Shown: in pieces, positions 8,978-17,601 of the stretch | Layout: the number at the start of each line of letters is the position of its first letter | How positions within the stretch are numbered: the stretch's first letter is position 1 | NCBI RefSeq assembly: GCF_003703975.1 | Contig: NZ_ML112622.1 | Location: 187,971 to 251,970 of the forward strand | Origin: Larkinella soli | GTDB taxonomy: Bacteria > Bacteroidota > Bacteroidia > Cytophagales > Spirosomataceae | Reading direction: 5' to 3' | DNA: 64,000 nucleotides | The notes under the pieces: generated by a model | What the model was told of the DNA's origin: nothing | The model's input: only the letters and a program-made list of their open reading frames with translations | Database searches by the model: none | Translations under genes and position numbers: made by a program

Positions 8978-10696
8978 TTACAGGCTCTGGCGTTTCAGTT
9001 CCTGAACGGCATAGTTGGTGGCCCGTGCGGTCATCGCCATGTAGGTCAGCGAGGGGTTGACGCAGGACGCCGACACCATAAAGGCACCGTCCGTACAGAA
9101 GACGTTTTTGCAGGAATGGACCTGGTTGAACTTGTTCAGCACCGACTGTTTCGGATCGTTCCCCATGCGGGCCGTTCCCATCTCGTGGATGCCCAGACCC
9201 GGCCATGAGCCGACGTCGTTGATGGTTACGTTTTTCAGACCGGCGGTTTCGAGCATTTCGGCGGCATCGTTGCCCATGTCTTTCCGCATCCGCTTCTCGT
9301 TGTCCTTGAATTCGGCATCGAAACGCAGCACGGGCAGGCCCCACTTGTCTTTCTTCGACTTGTCGATAACCACCTTATTTTCGAAATACGGCAGACACTC
9401 GCCAAAGCCGCCGAGGTTCATCACCCACGGTCCCGGCTTGGTCAGTTCGTCCTTGAAAGACGCGCCGAAACCTTCCATGCTGTTGCCCCGGCCCCAGTTC
9501 ATCCGGCTCGCCCCGCCCTGATAGCCGAAACCGCGCAGGTAGTCGCGCTTCTGCTGACCGGGCAGGTTCCGGAACCGCGGCACGTAGATGCCGTTGGCCC
9601 GGCGGCCGTAATAATATTTATCGGCAAACCCTTCGTACATGCCGCTGGCACCGACCCGGAAGTGGTGGTCCATGACGTAATGCCCCAGGACCCCGCTGTC
9701 GTTGCCCAGCCCGTTCGGAAAACGGTTGGACGTCGAATTCATCAGGATGTAGGTCGAGGCCATCGAGGAGGCACACAGAAAGATCACTTTGGCGTTGAAG
9801 GTCAGTTCTTCCCTGGAAAGTTCATCCACAACCCGGACGCCGGTGGCCTTGTTTTTGGTTTCGTCGTAGATGACGGAGGTCACGATGGAGTGCGGACGGA
9901 GCGTCAGCCGCCCGGTTTTCATGGCCGCCGGCAGCGTGGCCGACTGGGTGCTGAAATACGCACCGTACGGACATCCGCGCACGCAGAGGTTCCGATACTG
10001 GCAGGAAGCCCGGCCCAGGGCGGTCTGCTGGGCGGTCGGTTTGGTGATGTGAGCCACCCGCCCGATGGTAATCACCCGCTCCTTGAACTTTTTCTCCACT
10101 TCCGCCTTGACGTGTTTTTCAAGGCAGTACATATCCATCGGCGGCTGGAACTGGCCGTCGGGCAGCTGCATCAGGCCGTCGCGCGAGCCGCTGACGCCGA
10201 TGAACCGCTCCACATAGTCGTACCAGGGCGAAATATCCTTGTAGCGGATGGGCCAGTCGGCCCCCACGCCTTCCTTGATGTTGGCTTCGAAGTCGAGGTC
10301 GCCCAGCCGGTAGCTCTGGCGGCCCCACATCAGCGAGCGTCCGCCGACGTGATAGCCACGCATCCAGTCGAAGCGCTTGTCTTCCAGATACGGGTTATCC
10401 TTATCGTTCACGAAGAGGTATTCGGATGCTTCGGAAACCGTATAGCCGGTCCGCGCCTGTACGGCCTTCTCTTCAGCGATTTCGGTCGGCACGCGGCCCC
10501 GGTGCGGGAATTGCCAGGGGTCGGTCATGGCGGTTTTATAGCCCGTGATGTGTTCGATGTTTTCACCCCGCTCCAGCATCAGCACTTTCAACCCCTTTTC
10601 GGTCAGTTCCTTGGCCGCCCAGCCGCCACTGATGCCCGATCCGACAACGATGGCATCATAGGTGGTCGCTTTTATACTGTCTATATTAAGATTCAT
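8978..10696 (-). CDS. GMC family FAD-dependent oxidoreductase (membrane dehydrogenase large subunit type)
   Basis: A 572-residue flavoprotein with the N-terminal FAD-binding motif VVGSGISGGWAAKEL and the C-terminal GMC signature with HEMGTARMG and the catalytic-pair region SCVNPSLTYMA. Residues around 225-250 contain a Cys-rich segment (CQYRNLCVRGCPYG) common in the gluconate/sorbitol dehydrogenase branch. It likely oxidises a sugar or sugar alcohol and passes electrons through the small subunit encoded 34 bp upstream. The start at 10696 (MNLNIDSIKATTYDA) is chosen over a longer ORF start because upstream residues lack family similarity and would overlap the partner gene. The substrate is not determinable. 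Confidence 0.93.
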   Translation of the reverse strand: MNLNIDSIKATTYDAIVVGSGISGGWAAKELTEKGLKVLMLERGENIEHITGYKTAMTDPWQFPHRGRVPTEIAEEKAVQARTGYTVSEASEYLFVNDKDNPYLEDKRFDWMRGYHVGGRSLMWGRQSYRLGDLDFEANIKEGVGADWPIRYKDISPWYDYVERFIGVSGSRDGLMQLPDGQFQPPMDMYCLEKHVKAEVEKKFKERVITIGRVAHITKPTAQQTALGRASCQYRNLCVRGCPYGAYFSTQSATLPAAMKTGRLTLRPHSIVTSVIYDETKNKATGVRVVDELSREELTFNAKVIFLCASSMASTYILMNSTSNRFPNGLGNDSGVLGHYVMDHHFRVGASGMYEGFADKYYYGRRANGIYVPRFRNLPGQQKRDYLRGFGYQGGASRMNWGRGNSMEGFGASFKDELTKPGPWVMNLGGFGECLPYFENKVVIDKSKKDKWGLPVLRFDAEFKDNEKRMRKDMGNDAAEMLETAGLKNVTINDVGSWPGLGIHEMGTARMGNDPKQSVLNKFNQVHSCKNVFCTDGAFMVSASCVNPSLTYMAMTARATNYAVQELKRQSL

Positions 10697-10730
10697 ACTT
10701 CCTGATAATGAATAATGGACAAGAATTCGG

Positions 10731-11321
10731 TTAGGTGGCCCACGCCTTCTGGCCGGGCTTGAGATCCATGCAGCCGTCGAATCGGCCGGGAACCGCAATG
10801 TAGTTCAGGGCCTGCGTGGCACCGACCTCGGACGTGAAATAGCCCATCAGCGTCAGTTCCTTCAGCATATTGAAGAAGGGCGTGTACCGCTGGTCGGCCG
10901 GTACGGTCTTCATGGCGTTGCGCTGCTGGGCCGCTTCGGCCTGGAGCTTGGTCATGATGTCGGTGCGCTGGGTATTGTCCAGGGCCACGAAGTTCTTGCT
11001 GTAAGCCGCCTGACTTATCTCGTTGGTGTGGGTCAGCCCATCCAGGAACCGTTGCTGATCCTTTTGCTTGAAGCAGTCTTTCAGAACGATGTCAATCACT
11101 TCATTGACTTTGGCCGCTTTGGCGCCGGGGGTGCTCGTCGTGGGAAGGATGACTTCGGCCATCTCGGCGACCATAGCATCCTGATCGGCACTAAACAACA
11201 GAGGCTTTCCGCTCACCGACCGCTTGACGGCCGAAGCTTCAAGCGTATCCGCGAGTGCAGGTAGCGCCAGGGTAGTCCCCATCATGGCCGCGACCCGCAT
11301 CAAGGCATCTCTTCTGTTCAT
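10731..11321 (-). CDS. Gluconate 2-dehydrogenase subunit 3 family protein
   Basis: A 196-residue exported small subunit. The N terminus MNRRDALMRVAAMMGTTLALPALA looks like a Tat signal (twin Arg then hydrophobic stretch), fitting export of a folded complex with the FAD subunit. The remainder matches the gluconate 2-dehydrogenase gamma-subunit family (region AEMAEVILPTTSTPGAKAAKV near residue 55). It is the first gene of a two-gene operon with the GMC oxidoreductase and is preceded by a good promoter element at 11374-11381. The dedicated cytochrome subunit seen in some systems is not encoded next to it. Confidence 0.9.
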   Translation of the reverse strand: MNRRDALMRVAAMMGTTLALPALADTLEASAVKRSVSGKPLLFSADQDAMVAEMAEVILPTTSTPGAKAAKVNEVIDIVLKDCFKQKDQQRFLDGLTHTNEISQAAYSKNFVALDNTQRTDIMTKLQAEAAQQRNAMKTVPADQRYTPFFNMLKELTLMGYFTSEVGATQALNYIAVPGRFDGCMDLKPGQKAWAT

Positions 11322-11373
11322 CGAATTAGTAGAAGGTTAGTGAGATTCAATAAAGTAACGGAATAATCCATGA

Positions 11374-11381
11374 CAAATATA
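11374..11381 (-). promoter_or_regulatory. -7 promoter element (TATATTTG) of the GMC operon
   Basis: On the minus strand TATATTTG matches the Bacteroidota -7 consensus TAnnTTTG, 53 bp before the start of the small-subunit gene. No TTG is seen at the usual spacing; one lies about 25 bp upstream. Confidence 0.55.
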
Positions 11382-11492
11382 TACACTTTCGGGCGCGGAT
11401 TGTTACCAATTACGAGCGAATGCAAAATAAAAAGGGGTCAAAAGTACACCTGGACAAGTATACAATTGACCCACAATCGATTGAAGCGAAAT

Positions 11493-12788
11493 TTACTTCA
11501 GTTTGACGAAGTACACGAAATTCTTGTCGGTCTGCCCGGTGGCCGGGAGTATTTTTTGGGCAAAAGCGCCGTTGACACTGGCCACGCCGAAGTCGTCGTC
11601 GTTGGCGATGGCGAGGGTCTGACCGACGAGCGTGATGCCTTCCGGCTTGTCGTGCGGGTAGGTCGGGATGCCGGCCACGATGTCGAAAGCCAGGTCCTTT
11701 TTGACCGGCACGATGCCGGCGGCCGTCAGGCCCGCCAGGTCTTTCAACTGCTCGACCGTCTGGCCGGATGGTCCGTACAGCTTTCCGTTCATCCCGTCGG
11801 CCGGGTCCGACACGTCGGTGGCGCCGTTCAGGTCGATGCGGTAAATCTTCTTGATGCGATTCTTACCTGATTCCGGGAAGGCGTCGTCGCGTTCCAGCAC
11901 CAGAAATGAGGTCGACGACTCGGCCAGAATCTCGCTCACGCCCTGCACACTTGTGCTTTCCATCAGGTACACAAACTGTCTGGTGACCCCGGTAGCGATG
12001 TTGAACGTCAGAATCCGCAGTACCAGCGACCCGCTGACCCGGCTGGGGTTTTCCATCGGCGACTGCATTATGCCGACCAGCGTCGTGCCGTCGGGCGTGA
12101 TGGTCAGGCCCTCCATGCCGCGGTTGGCCCGGCGGGTGGCAAACACTTTCGGAAGGCGACGCCCGCCCACGCCCGACCCGAAGGGATTGATCCGCTCCAG
12201 CGTTTTGCCGTCCTTATCGAAATGGACGATGTGGGGGCCATATTCGTCACTGACCCAGAACGACCCGTCCGGAGCGACGGCCAGCCCTTCCGAGTCAAGC
12301 CCGTTCGGATCGAGCGGCAGGGTGTTGTTCTGGAGGTCGAAGGCCAGCTCGCCGGTTCCGCCCTGCCCGGCGGGGTTCGGCAGGCCCGTCAGCTTCTTAC
12401 CGGTTTCGTCGCGCAGTTCGATGAGCTGCTCCAGCTGGAATTTGCCGTCTACCAGCCGAAACCGGCCGATCTGGGGCGAGAAATCCGCTTTGGCAAAAAT
12501 TTTGGAGTTGGTGACCGAACCGTCGACGTTGGGGCCGCGGTCGGTCAGCAGAAAAAAGACGTCGGCATGCTTCGGATCGACGGCGATGGCCGAGCCGAAA
12601 CCGCCGTTATTGACTTCGACGGCGCTTTGCAAGCTCGTAACGCCCCCGTTCAGTTTGCCCAGAACGGGCACCTCGGCGAAAGCCGGATAATTCAGCGGAT
12701 CAGGAATAGGACGGTGGTCGGCCATGCAGGCATAGAGCAGGGAGCCCATACCGCCGGCCAGCAGGACATGGAGGAAACGTAGCTTCAT
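11493..12788 (-). CDS. Esterase-like phytase family lipoprotein
   Basis: A 431-residue protein matching the esterase-like activity of phytase family, a beta-propeller group. The N terminus ends in a lipobox-like LLYAC (Cys21), so it is probably a lipoprotein. Propeller features include SAIAVDPKHADVFFLLTDRGPN, LDSEGLAVAPDGSFWVSDEYGPHIVHFD and a late PEGITLVGQTLAIANDDDFG blade. Family members are extracytoplasmic and act on phosphate esters or are simply propeller binding proteins; activity here is unproved. It is monocistronic, with 170 bp to the next gene downstream and a divergent sigma factor gene upstream. Confidence 0.85.
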   Translation of the reverse strand: MKLRFLHVLLAGGMGSLLYACMADHRPIPDPLNYPAFAEVPVLGKLNGGVTSLQSAVEVNNGGFGSAIAVDPKHADVFFLLTDRGPNVDGSVTNSKIFAKADFSPQIGRFRLVDGKFQLEQLIELRDETGKKLTGLPNPAGQGGTGELAFDLQNNTLPLDPNGLDSEGLAVAPDGSFWVSDEYGPHIVHFDKDGKTLERINPFGSGVGGRRLPKVFATRRANRGMEGLTITPDGTTLVGIMQSPMENPSRVSGSLVLRILTFNIATGVTRQFVYLMESTSVQGVSEILAESSTSFLVLERDDAFPESGKNRIKKIYRIDLNGATDVSDPADGMNGKLYGPSGQTVEQLKDLAGLTAAGIVPVKKDLAFDIVAGIPTYPHDKPEGITLVGQTLAIANDDDFGVASVNGAFAQKILPATGQTDKNFVYFVKLK

Positions 12789-12981
12789 AGGGGGAGGGGG
12801 TTTAAAAACTGCAAAGAACGAAGCCGGCTGTTAACTGCGTGTGAAGTATAACCTCCTCCATATTACCATATTATTAGCAAAATAAGCCATTTGCCTTCGG
12901 ATACGGGCCGCTCATCCCTTTCCGAAACCGAACGGCACCCTCCGTACAATATCCGGTGTTGTTATCCGACTTCCCTATTGT

Positions 12982-13608
12982 ATGAGAAACCTGGCGCTGC
13001 ACCCCATGACGGACCCGGCCGAAACGGATGGCCCCGAACCGAAGGTTCAGCCGAACGCCGTCCGAACGGTTCAGCGCGAACGTCCGCGGCTGCTGGATTT
13101 CATCCGCCGGCGGCTTCCGACCCGTGAGGATGCCGAAGACCTGCTGCAGGACGTCCTGACCGACTGGGCGGAGATCGACCGCCTGTCTTCCGAAAAAGTG
13201 GCGCAGCCGATCGAGCATCTGGCCGGCTGGCTGTTTGCGGTGGCCCGCCGGAAAATCACCGACTGGTACCGGAAGAAGCGCACCGTATCGCTGGAAGACC
13301 AGCTGACCGGCTCCGATGAGGACGGGGAGCCGATGCTCATCGCCGAACTGCTGCCCGACGGCGCCCTGACCGCCGACGACGGCCTGATGCGGGAAGCCGT
13401 CATGGAGGCCGTCATGGAAGCCCTCGGCGAGCTGCCGGCCGAACAGCGGGACGTTTTCGTCCGGCACGAACTGGAAGGCCAGAGTTTTCCGGACATGGCC
13501 GCCGAAACCGGGGTGTCGGTCAACACACTCCTGTCGCGGAAGCGGTATGCGGTACTGTACCTGCGCGAACGCCTGCGCGGCTTATACGACGAATGGATAC
13601 ACGATTAA
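12982..13608 (+). CDS. RNA polymerase sigma-70 family factor
   Basis: A 208-residue ECF-like sigma factor. Region 2 is at about 25-100 (RRLPTREDAEDLLQDVLTDW, then LAGWLFAVARRKITDWYRKK) and region 4 at about 140-195 (LPAEQRDVFVRHELEGQSF, then GVSVNTLLSRKRYAVLYLR). An acidic linker (SDEDGEPMLIAELLPDG) joins them. Start is ATG at 12982; a second ATG at 13006 is also plausible. The next two genes, 11 bp and further downstream on the same strand, code small related membrane proteins and probably form one operon, a layout seen for sigma factors that control their own envelope regulators. Confidence 0.9.
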   Translation: MRNLALHPMTDPAETDGPEPKVQPNAVRTVQRERPRLLDFIRRRLPTREDAEDLLQDVLTDWAEIDRLSSEKVAQPIEHLAGWLFAVARRKITDWYRKKRTVSLEDQLTGSDEDGEPMLIAELLPDGALTADDGLMREAVMEAVMEALGELPAEQRDVFVRHELEGQSFPDMAAETGVSVNTLLSRKRYAVLYLRERLRGLYDEWIHD

Positions 13609-13619
13609 ATCAATAACTT

Positions 13620-13928
13620 ATGGAACCCCTGTTAATTCTCAAAGGACTAGGCTTTTTTGCCCTCGGTGTTGCGCTCTTTCTGCTGGTGACCTTCGTGGTG
13701 ATGCGTCTCTGGAACTGGCTGATCCCCCCGGTATTCAACGGCCCCCGCCTGCGGTTCGTGCAGGCGCTGGGCCTCCTGTTCCTGACCCGCCTGCTGATCG
13801 GCGGATTCGGTTTCGGCGGGCCGCGCGGAGGTCACTGGCACGGCCACTACGGCAACGACCGGCACCGGGCCGCCGTAGAATGCCCCCGCGAAACCCGGGA
13901 AACCCCCAAAACCAGCGCCCTCCAATAA
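13620..13928 (+). CDS. Small membrane protein with Gly/His-rich tail
   Basis: A 102-residue protein with two hydrophobic segments (about 5-28 and 43-60) separated by the motif WNWLIPPVFNGPRLRFVQALGLL, followed by a Gly/His/Arg-rich soluble tail (GGFGFGGPRGG then HWHGHYGNDRHR). The middle motif recurs in the next gene (WNWLVPSLFAG, FWQALGLLALARILVG), so the two are paralogues. It starts 11 bp after the sigma gene. The His-rich tail could bind metal. No established function is known to me; membrane stress or metal sensing is only a guess. Confidence 0.8.
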   Translation: MEPLLILKGLGFFALGVALFLLVTFVVMRLWNWLIPPVFNGPRLRFVQALGLLFLTRLLIGGFGFGGPRGGHWHGHYGNDRHRAAVECPRETRETPKTSALQ

Positions 13929-13961
13929 TTCAATCACTCCATCATTCAATCATTCGACAAC
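13926..13961. repeat. Short ATTCAATC-type intergenic repeat
   Basis: The gap between the two paralogous membrane protein genes is built of repeated TTCAATCA/TTCGACAA units (about nine bases each). Similar units occur in the ubiE leader at 57380-57487 and, in a C-rich form, inside nagA at 27066-27140. Confidence 0.5.
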
Positions 13962-13965
13962 TCTG

Positions 13966-14415
13966 ATGAGACGACGATTCTGGATACGCAGGGGGCTGGC
14001 CATTGCCGCCTTTGCCCTCCTGTTTGTGACCCTGGCCGGCCTGGCCGTGTCGGGGTTATGGAACTGGCTGGTTCCCAGCCTCTTTGCTGGTCCGGCCATC
14101 ACGTTCTGGCAGGCACTGGGCCTGCTGGCGCTGGCCCGGATTCTGGTCGGGTTCGGCGGCCGACCCGGCGGCTGGGGACCACGCGGGGGCGGCTGGGGTG
14201 GTCGCTACGGCCATCCGCGCCACGCCTACTGGCGGCAGCGCATGGCCGAACGCTGGCAGAACATGACGCCCGAAGAACGGAACCAGTTCAAGGCGCAGAT
14301 GAAACAGCAGTGGCGGGAAGGCTGCGGCCGCCGGGACTGGCACCGGGGCCGGCCGGACGAATCCGACCCGTCGGAACCCGACCGGCCGGCCGAACCGACC
14401 GCCACCCGGATTTGA
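13966..14415 (+). CDS. Small membrane protein with CpxP/Spy-like C-terminal helix
   Basis: A 149-residue paralogue of the previous gene. Two membrane segments (about 10-32 and 45-62) flank WNWLVPSLFAG, then a Gly/Trp/Arg-rich stretch (GGRPGGWGPRGGGWGG), then a helical segment QNMTPEERNQFKAQMKQQW. The last part resembles the short (M)TPEER/LTxxQ helices of periplasmic stress chaperone-like proteins such as CpxP and Spy, but the similarity is short. It closes the sigma operon and is followed by a hairpin terminator. A role in envelope stress is an inference from these features and the linked sigma factor. Confidence 0.8.
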   Translation: MRRRFWIRRGLAIAAFALLFVTLAGLAVSGLWNWLVPSLFAGPAITFWQALGLLALARILVGFGGRPGGWGPRGGGWGGRYGHPRHAYWRQRMAERWQNMTPEERNQFKAQMKQQWREGCGRRDWHRGRPDESDPSEPDRPAEPTATRI

Positions 14416-14426
14416 CCCTACTCAAC

Positions 14427-14473
14427 AGAAAGCGGAACCCGGCGCCTTACTTCAGGGCAGGTTCCGCTTTTCT
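14427..14473. terminator. Hairpin terminator shared by convergent genes
   Basis: AGAAAGCGGAACC (14427-14439) pairs with GGTTCCGCTTTTCT (14460-14473) around a 20-base loop. The loop contains the stop codon (14447-14449) of the leftward glycosyltransferase gene, so the last codons of that gene form the right arm. Confidence 0.7.
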
Positions 14474-15706
14474 GGAATAGGACGGAACCTGGGGTACGTT
14501 CAGCAAACTAAACAGAAGGCTTACGGTCAAGGCGTTACGAACGTTCAGCAGGAGTACGGCCGGGAGCTTCAACGTCAGCAGGGCGTTGTAGGTAAAGGGA
14601 AAAAGCAGGGTGGTCAATGCAAAAATCAGAACCAGAACGACCATTCGGACCGGGGACAGGAATCCGGCAAACGGCAGCAGCCAGAGCAGATACTGCGGTG
14701 AAAACACCTTGTTGACCGTAATGAACAGCAACAGAACCGCCAGCAAAGCGGAACCCAGGTGCTCCTGCGAAATGCGGCCGGTACGCCGGTATTCGATCTG
14801 AAACCGGTATAAAAGCCAGGCCGTCAGGACGGTGAAACAGGCCACGGCCAGCACCGGCAGCCCCTCCGCCAGCCGATGGGACAGGATCGACTCCAGATGG
14901 AAGGCCCCGTAATTGAAGACAATCTTTTCCCGGAGCATCCCGACCTGCTGCCCCAGCAACAGCAGCCCGGACCAGACGCTCTCGATCTGCAGCCCCCGAA
15001 CCTGATGGTACTTCAGGAAGCCGACGATTTCAACCCCCGCCGGGACTGCCAGAGGCAAACAGCTAACCACCAGCCCGGCCCCTACCCCGCCCCCCAGACG
15101 GAGCAGCGACCGGTATTGCCGGCTGCCGAAATAATAAACACCGGCGACGGCCAGAAGAACCACCGGATATAGCTTGGCGGCTATTCCCAGCCCCAGCCAG
15201 AAGCCGGCTCCGACCGGTTTATCCCGAAAAACCGCCCGTACCGCCAGAAGGGTCAGCAGGGCCGGAAAAATATCGAACCGCAGGAGCAGATGCGGCAGGC
15301 TGATCAATACCAGCAGGAAGTATCCTCCCGCCGGCACCCGCCGGCGCCCGGACCTGCCCTTTCGGAACAGGGGAAGACCCAGCACCAGCCGGGTGGTCAG
15401 AGCCAGCAGAAGAATGTTCTGCAGAAAGAACAGGCGCAGATATATGTCGAAATCACCCGTCCGGACGAGGGCCGGGAGCAGCATGGGCAGCAGGGCCAGG
15501 GGCGGATACTCGACCCGAAAATCGCGAAACGGACACTGCCCTTCCAGCACGCGCAGGGCATACGTTTGGTACAGGTGCAGGTCGGCGTCGTGGACCACAA
15601 ATGTCCGGTCGAGTGCCGCACAAGCCAGGCTAAGCACCACCGCACACAGGACGGCCGTCACCGCCCAGGGATGGGCAACGGACAGGGCTTTCAGAAATCT
15701 GTTCAT
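14447..15706 (-). CDS. GT87-type (DUF2029) membrane glycosyltransferase
   Basis: A 419-residue polytopic membrane protein with about ten helices. The first loop carries VVHDADLHLYQTYALRVLEGQCPFRDFRVEYPPLA, whose acidic D-x-D region and YPP motif are typical of GT-C mannosyltransferases of the DUF2029/GT87 group that use polyprenyl-phosphate sugars. The C-terminal VNKVFSPQYLLWLLPF motif is also characteristic. Start at 15706 (MNRFLKALSVAHPW) gives a compact first helix; ATG at 15730 is possible. It is divergent from the gene at 15777. Donor and acceptor are unknown; a lipid or glycan acceptor on the outer face of the inner membrane is expected. Confidence 0.85.
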   Translation of the reverse strand: MNRFLKALSVAHPWAVTAVLCAVVLSLACAALDRTFVVHDADLHLYQTYALRVLEGQCPFRDFRVEYPPLALLPMLLPALVRTGDFDIYLRLFFLQNILLLALTTRLVLGLPLFRKGRSGRRRVPAGGYFLLVLISLPHLLLRFDIFPALLTLLAVRAVFRDKPVGAGFWLGLGIAAKLYPVVLLAVAGVYYFGSRQYRSLLRLGGGVGAGLVVSCLPLAVPAGVEIVGFLKYHQVRGLQIESVWSGLLLLGQQVGMLREKIVFNYGAFHLESILSHRLAEGLPVLAVACFTVLTAWLLYRFQIEYRRTGRISQEHLGSALLAVLLLFITVNKVFSPQYLLWLLPFAGFLSPVRMVVLVLIFALTTLLFPFTYNALLTLKLPAVLLLNVRNALTVSLLFSLLNVPQVPSYSRKAEPALK

Positions 15707-15776
15707 CGTTTCAGGCAGGCAAAAATCCATCCGGAGTCCGGTCGGTGTAAGTATGGCAACGAACAACGAAATACGT

Positions 15777-16469
15777 ATGAACTCCTCCGTCTCCTATCCG
15801 AATTCACCCTTAAATTCCGTCGCCTTGAAATTGTCCGTTAAACAAGCACTGATCACGGGTCTGCTCCTTCTGACCGCCTGGATCTCCTTCGACTTTTCGG
15901 TGGATCGCCGAAGGGATCACCGGCCATTCGACCCGTACGAAGTGGCCCGGCTCGATGCCGCCATGTGGCGCTCCTATTACGAACGGCAACCCGTTCGGAT
16001 GTTTCTGCAACTCGCCGAGGTGATGCGCTCGCAGTACGGCGCACCCTTCTGGCGGTCATTCGCTATCGCCTACCGGGCCGGCAGGGCGGCCTTCGTGTTC
16101 AAGGACGGCCGTAACCGGGCCGACTACCACAGGGCCCTGCCCGACCTGGAACGGTATTTCGGGCTCCTCAACGACCTCAGCCGGACCCCGTTCGACATCC
16201 GGAAGGTCGCCCGGCTCGAACTGGAATGGTGGATTGTCCGCCGGGAAAAAGACCGGTTCAGCCCGGCCGACTGGGAGCGGCTGCTGGCTGAAGAAGCCGG
16301 ACTGATGTACGGGCTTCCCGCCGACCGCTTCCGCGAATATGCCCACTACCGCACCGAAGCCATGCTCTACCGCGACGCCCGCAACACCCGGATGGCCGAA
16401 ACCGACTGGCAGCGGGTGCAGTCCCTCCTCGACCGGTCCTGGTCGGCCTATTCCCGCGCCGTCCGCTGA
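15777..16469 (+). CDS. Protein of unknown function with N-terminal membrane anchor
   Basis: A 230-residue protein. From ATG 15777 (another ATG at 15753) a short leader precedes one hydrophobic segment (ALITGLLLLTAWISFDF, about 20-38), then an Arg-rich, all-helical soluble domain with FDPYEVARLDAAMWRSYYERQPVRMFLQ and a later ADWERLLAEEAGLMYGLPADRFREYA. I recognise no named domain, but the pattern DxxxVAxLDxxMWRxYYERxxxxLF is one I associate with a conserved hypothetical family. The longer upstream reading frame is antisense to the glycosyltransferase and is not coding. It overlaps the end of the convergent permease gene by 22 bp. Confidence 0.75.
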   Translation: MNSSVSYPNSPLNSVALKLSVKQALITGLLLLTAWISFDFSVDRRRDHRPFDPYEVARLDAAMWRSYYERQPVRMFLQLAEVMRSQYGAPFWRSFAIAYRAGRAAFVFKDGRNRADYHRALPDLERYFGLLNDLSRTPFDIRKVARLELEWWIVRREKDRFSPADWERLLAEEAGLMYGLPADRFREYAHYRTEAMLYRDARNTRMAETDWQRVQSLLDRSWSAYSRAVR

Positions 16470-17512
16470 ACCGGGGCGGATGGATCTTCGGTTTCGTCCG
16501 TTCCGAGGAGGATGGCCAGCGGCTTCCAATCCTCGATTTTATCGGCCACGATCTTCAAAATCCCGATCATGGGAGGAATGACCACCAACCCGGCACCGCC
16601 CCAGAGCAGACCGCCCAGGATGATGGAGATCAGCATGACCAGCGTATTGATCTTCAGCCGGTGACCGACCGCTCTCGGAAAAATCAGGTTGGCCTCCAGA
16701 TACTGCACGAAGGCAAACATCAGCACCACCCCCAGCGCCTGGGCCGGACTGCCGGTCCAGGCGACGGCGACCGGAACGGCCCCGCCGATCAGGATGCCGA
16801 AGTAGGGAATGAAGGTCAGAATGGACGCCAGGAAGCCGAAAAACAGAAAGTTCTCGATCCCGAACAACGCCAGGCCGACGCTGTTCAGAATCCCGACGAC
16901 GAGGTAAACGATCGCCATGCCTTTCACAAACTGATAATAGGCCGCCACGCTCTCATGAAGGACTTCCCGTCCGGTCTGGCGGAACCGTTCGGGGAGCCAG
17001 GCCATCAGGGCCGCCACCAGGATCTCACGGTTGGCCAGAATGAGGGCGACAAACACCGGAATGATGATGAGCATGGCCAGCGAGGTGGCCGAAAAGGACA
17101 CCAGCGATCCCAGAATGGCACCCACCGACGACAGGGCCTCCTGCCCGGACCGGCGGAGGTAATTGCTCTGCTGCTCGGGGGTCAGGTTGAAGCGGTCGTT
17201 CAGGAACTGCATCAGCCGCCCGGCCACGTCGCCGAATTCCCTCGAAACCACATCCCACTCCCGGGCCACCTGAAGAATACCGGTTATCAGGATACCGCCG
17301 ATGCCGGCGAAAAACAGTAAAAGTCCCAGCAGGCAGGCGGCAATGGCCAACGACCGGGGCCAGCCTTTCTTCTCCAGATACCGGCAGACCGGGTAGCTGA
17401 CGAAACTGATCAGAACGGCAAAGCTCAGGGGAATGAACAGGGGCCTACCGATGTACAACAAAATGATCAGCAGAAGAATGACCTCAAGGTTTTGTAACGT
17501 ACGGCGTTTCAT
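16448..17512 (-). CDS. AI-2E family transporter
   Basis: A 354-residue membrane protein of the AI-2E (PerM/TqsA) superfamily, with the usual eight or so helices: an N-terminal pair (LEVILLLIILLYIGRPLFIPLSFAV, LAIAACLLGLLLFFAGIGGIL), a large soluble insertion (about 85-150), and the C-terminal block with GIENFLFFGFLASILTFIPYFG and the family signature LISIILGGLLWGGAGLVVIPPMIGILK. Members export signal molecules, ions or siderophore-like compounds; autoinducer transport is not proved for most. Monocistronic, 3-prime overlap of 22 bp with the convergent gene. Confidence 0.92.
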   Translation of the reverse strand: MKRRTLQNLEVILLLIILLYIGRPLFIPLSFAVLISFVSYPVCRYLEKKGWPRSLAIAACLLGLLLFFAGIGGILITGILQVAREWDVVSREFGDVAGRLMQFLNDRFNLTPEQQSNYLRRSGQEALSSVGAILGSLVSFSATSLAMLIIIPVFVALILANREILVAALMAWLPERFRQTGREVLHESVAAYYQFVKGMAIVYLVVGILNSVGLALFGIENFLFFGFLASILTFIPYFGILIGGAVPVAVAWTGSPAQALGVVLMFAFVQYLEANLIFPRAVGHRLKINTLVMLISIILGGLLWGGAGLVVIPPMIGILKIVADKIEDWKPLAILLGTDETEDPSAPVQRTARE

Positions 17513-17601
17513 AGCATATCCGGCCGGTGGGCGGTTTCCCGGCCGCCCCGTGAAGCTCGTTGAGAAAGGCGATGCGCCAAAAGGGAACCGCCCTTATTGA
17601 A

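Noticed and set aside
15174-15752. Extension of the 15777 gene upstream
   Set aside because: Antisense to the GT87 gene and Arg/Ser-rich; coding starts at 15753 or 15777.
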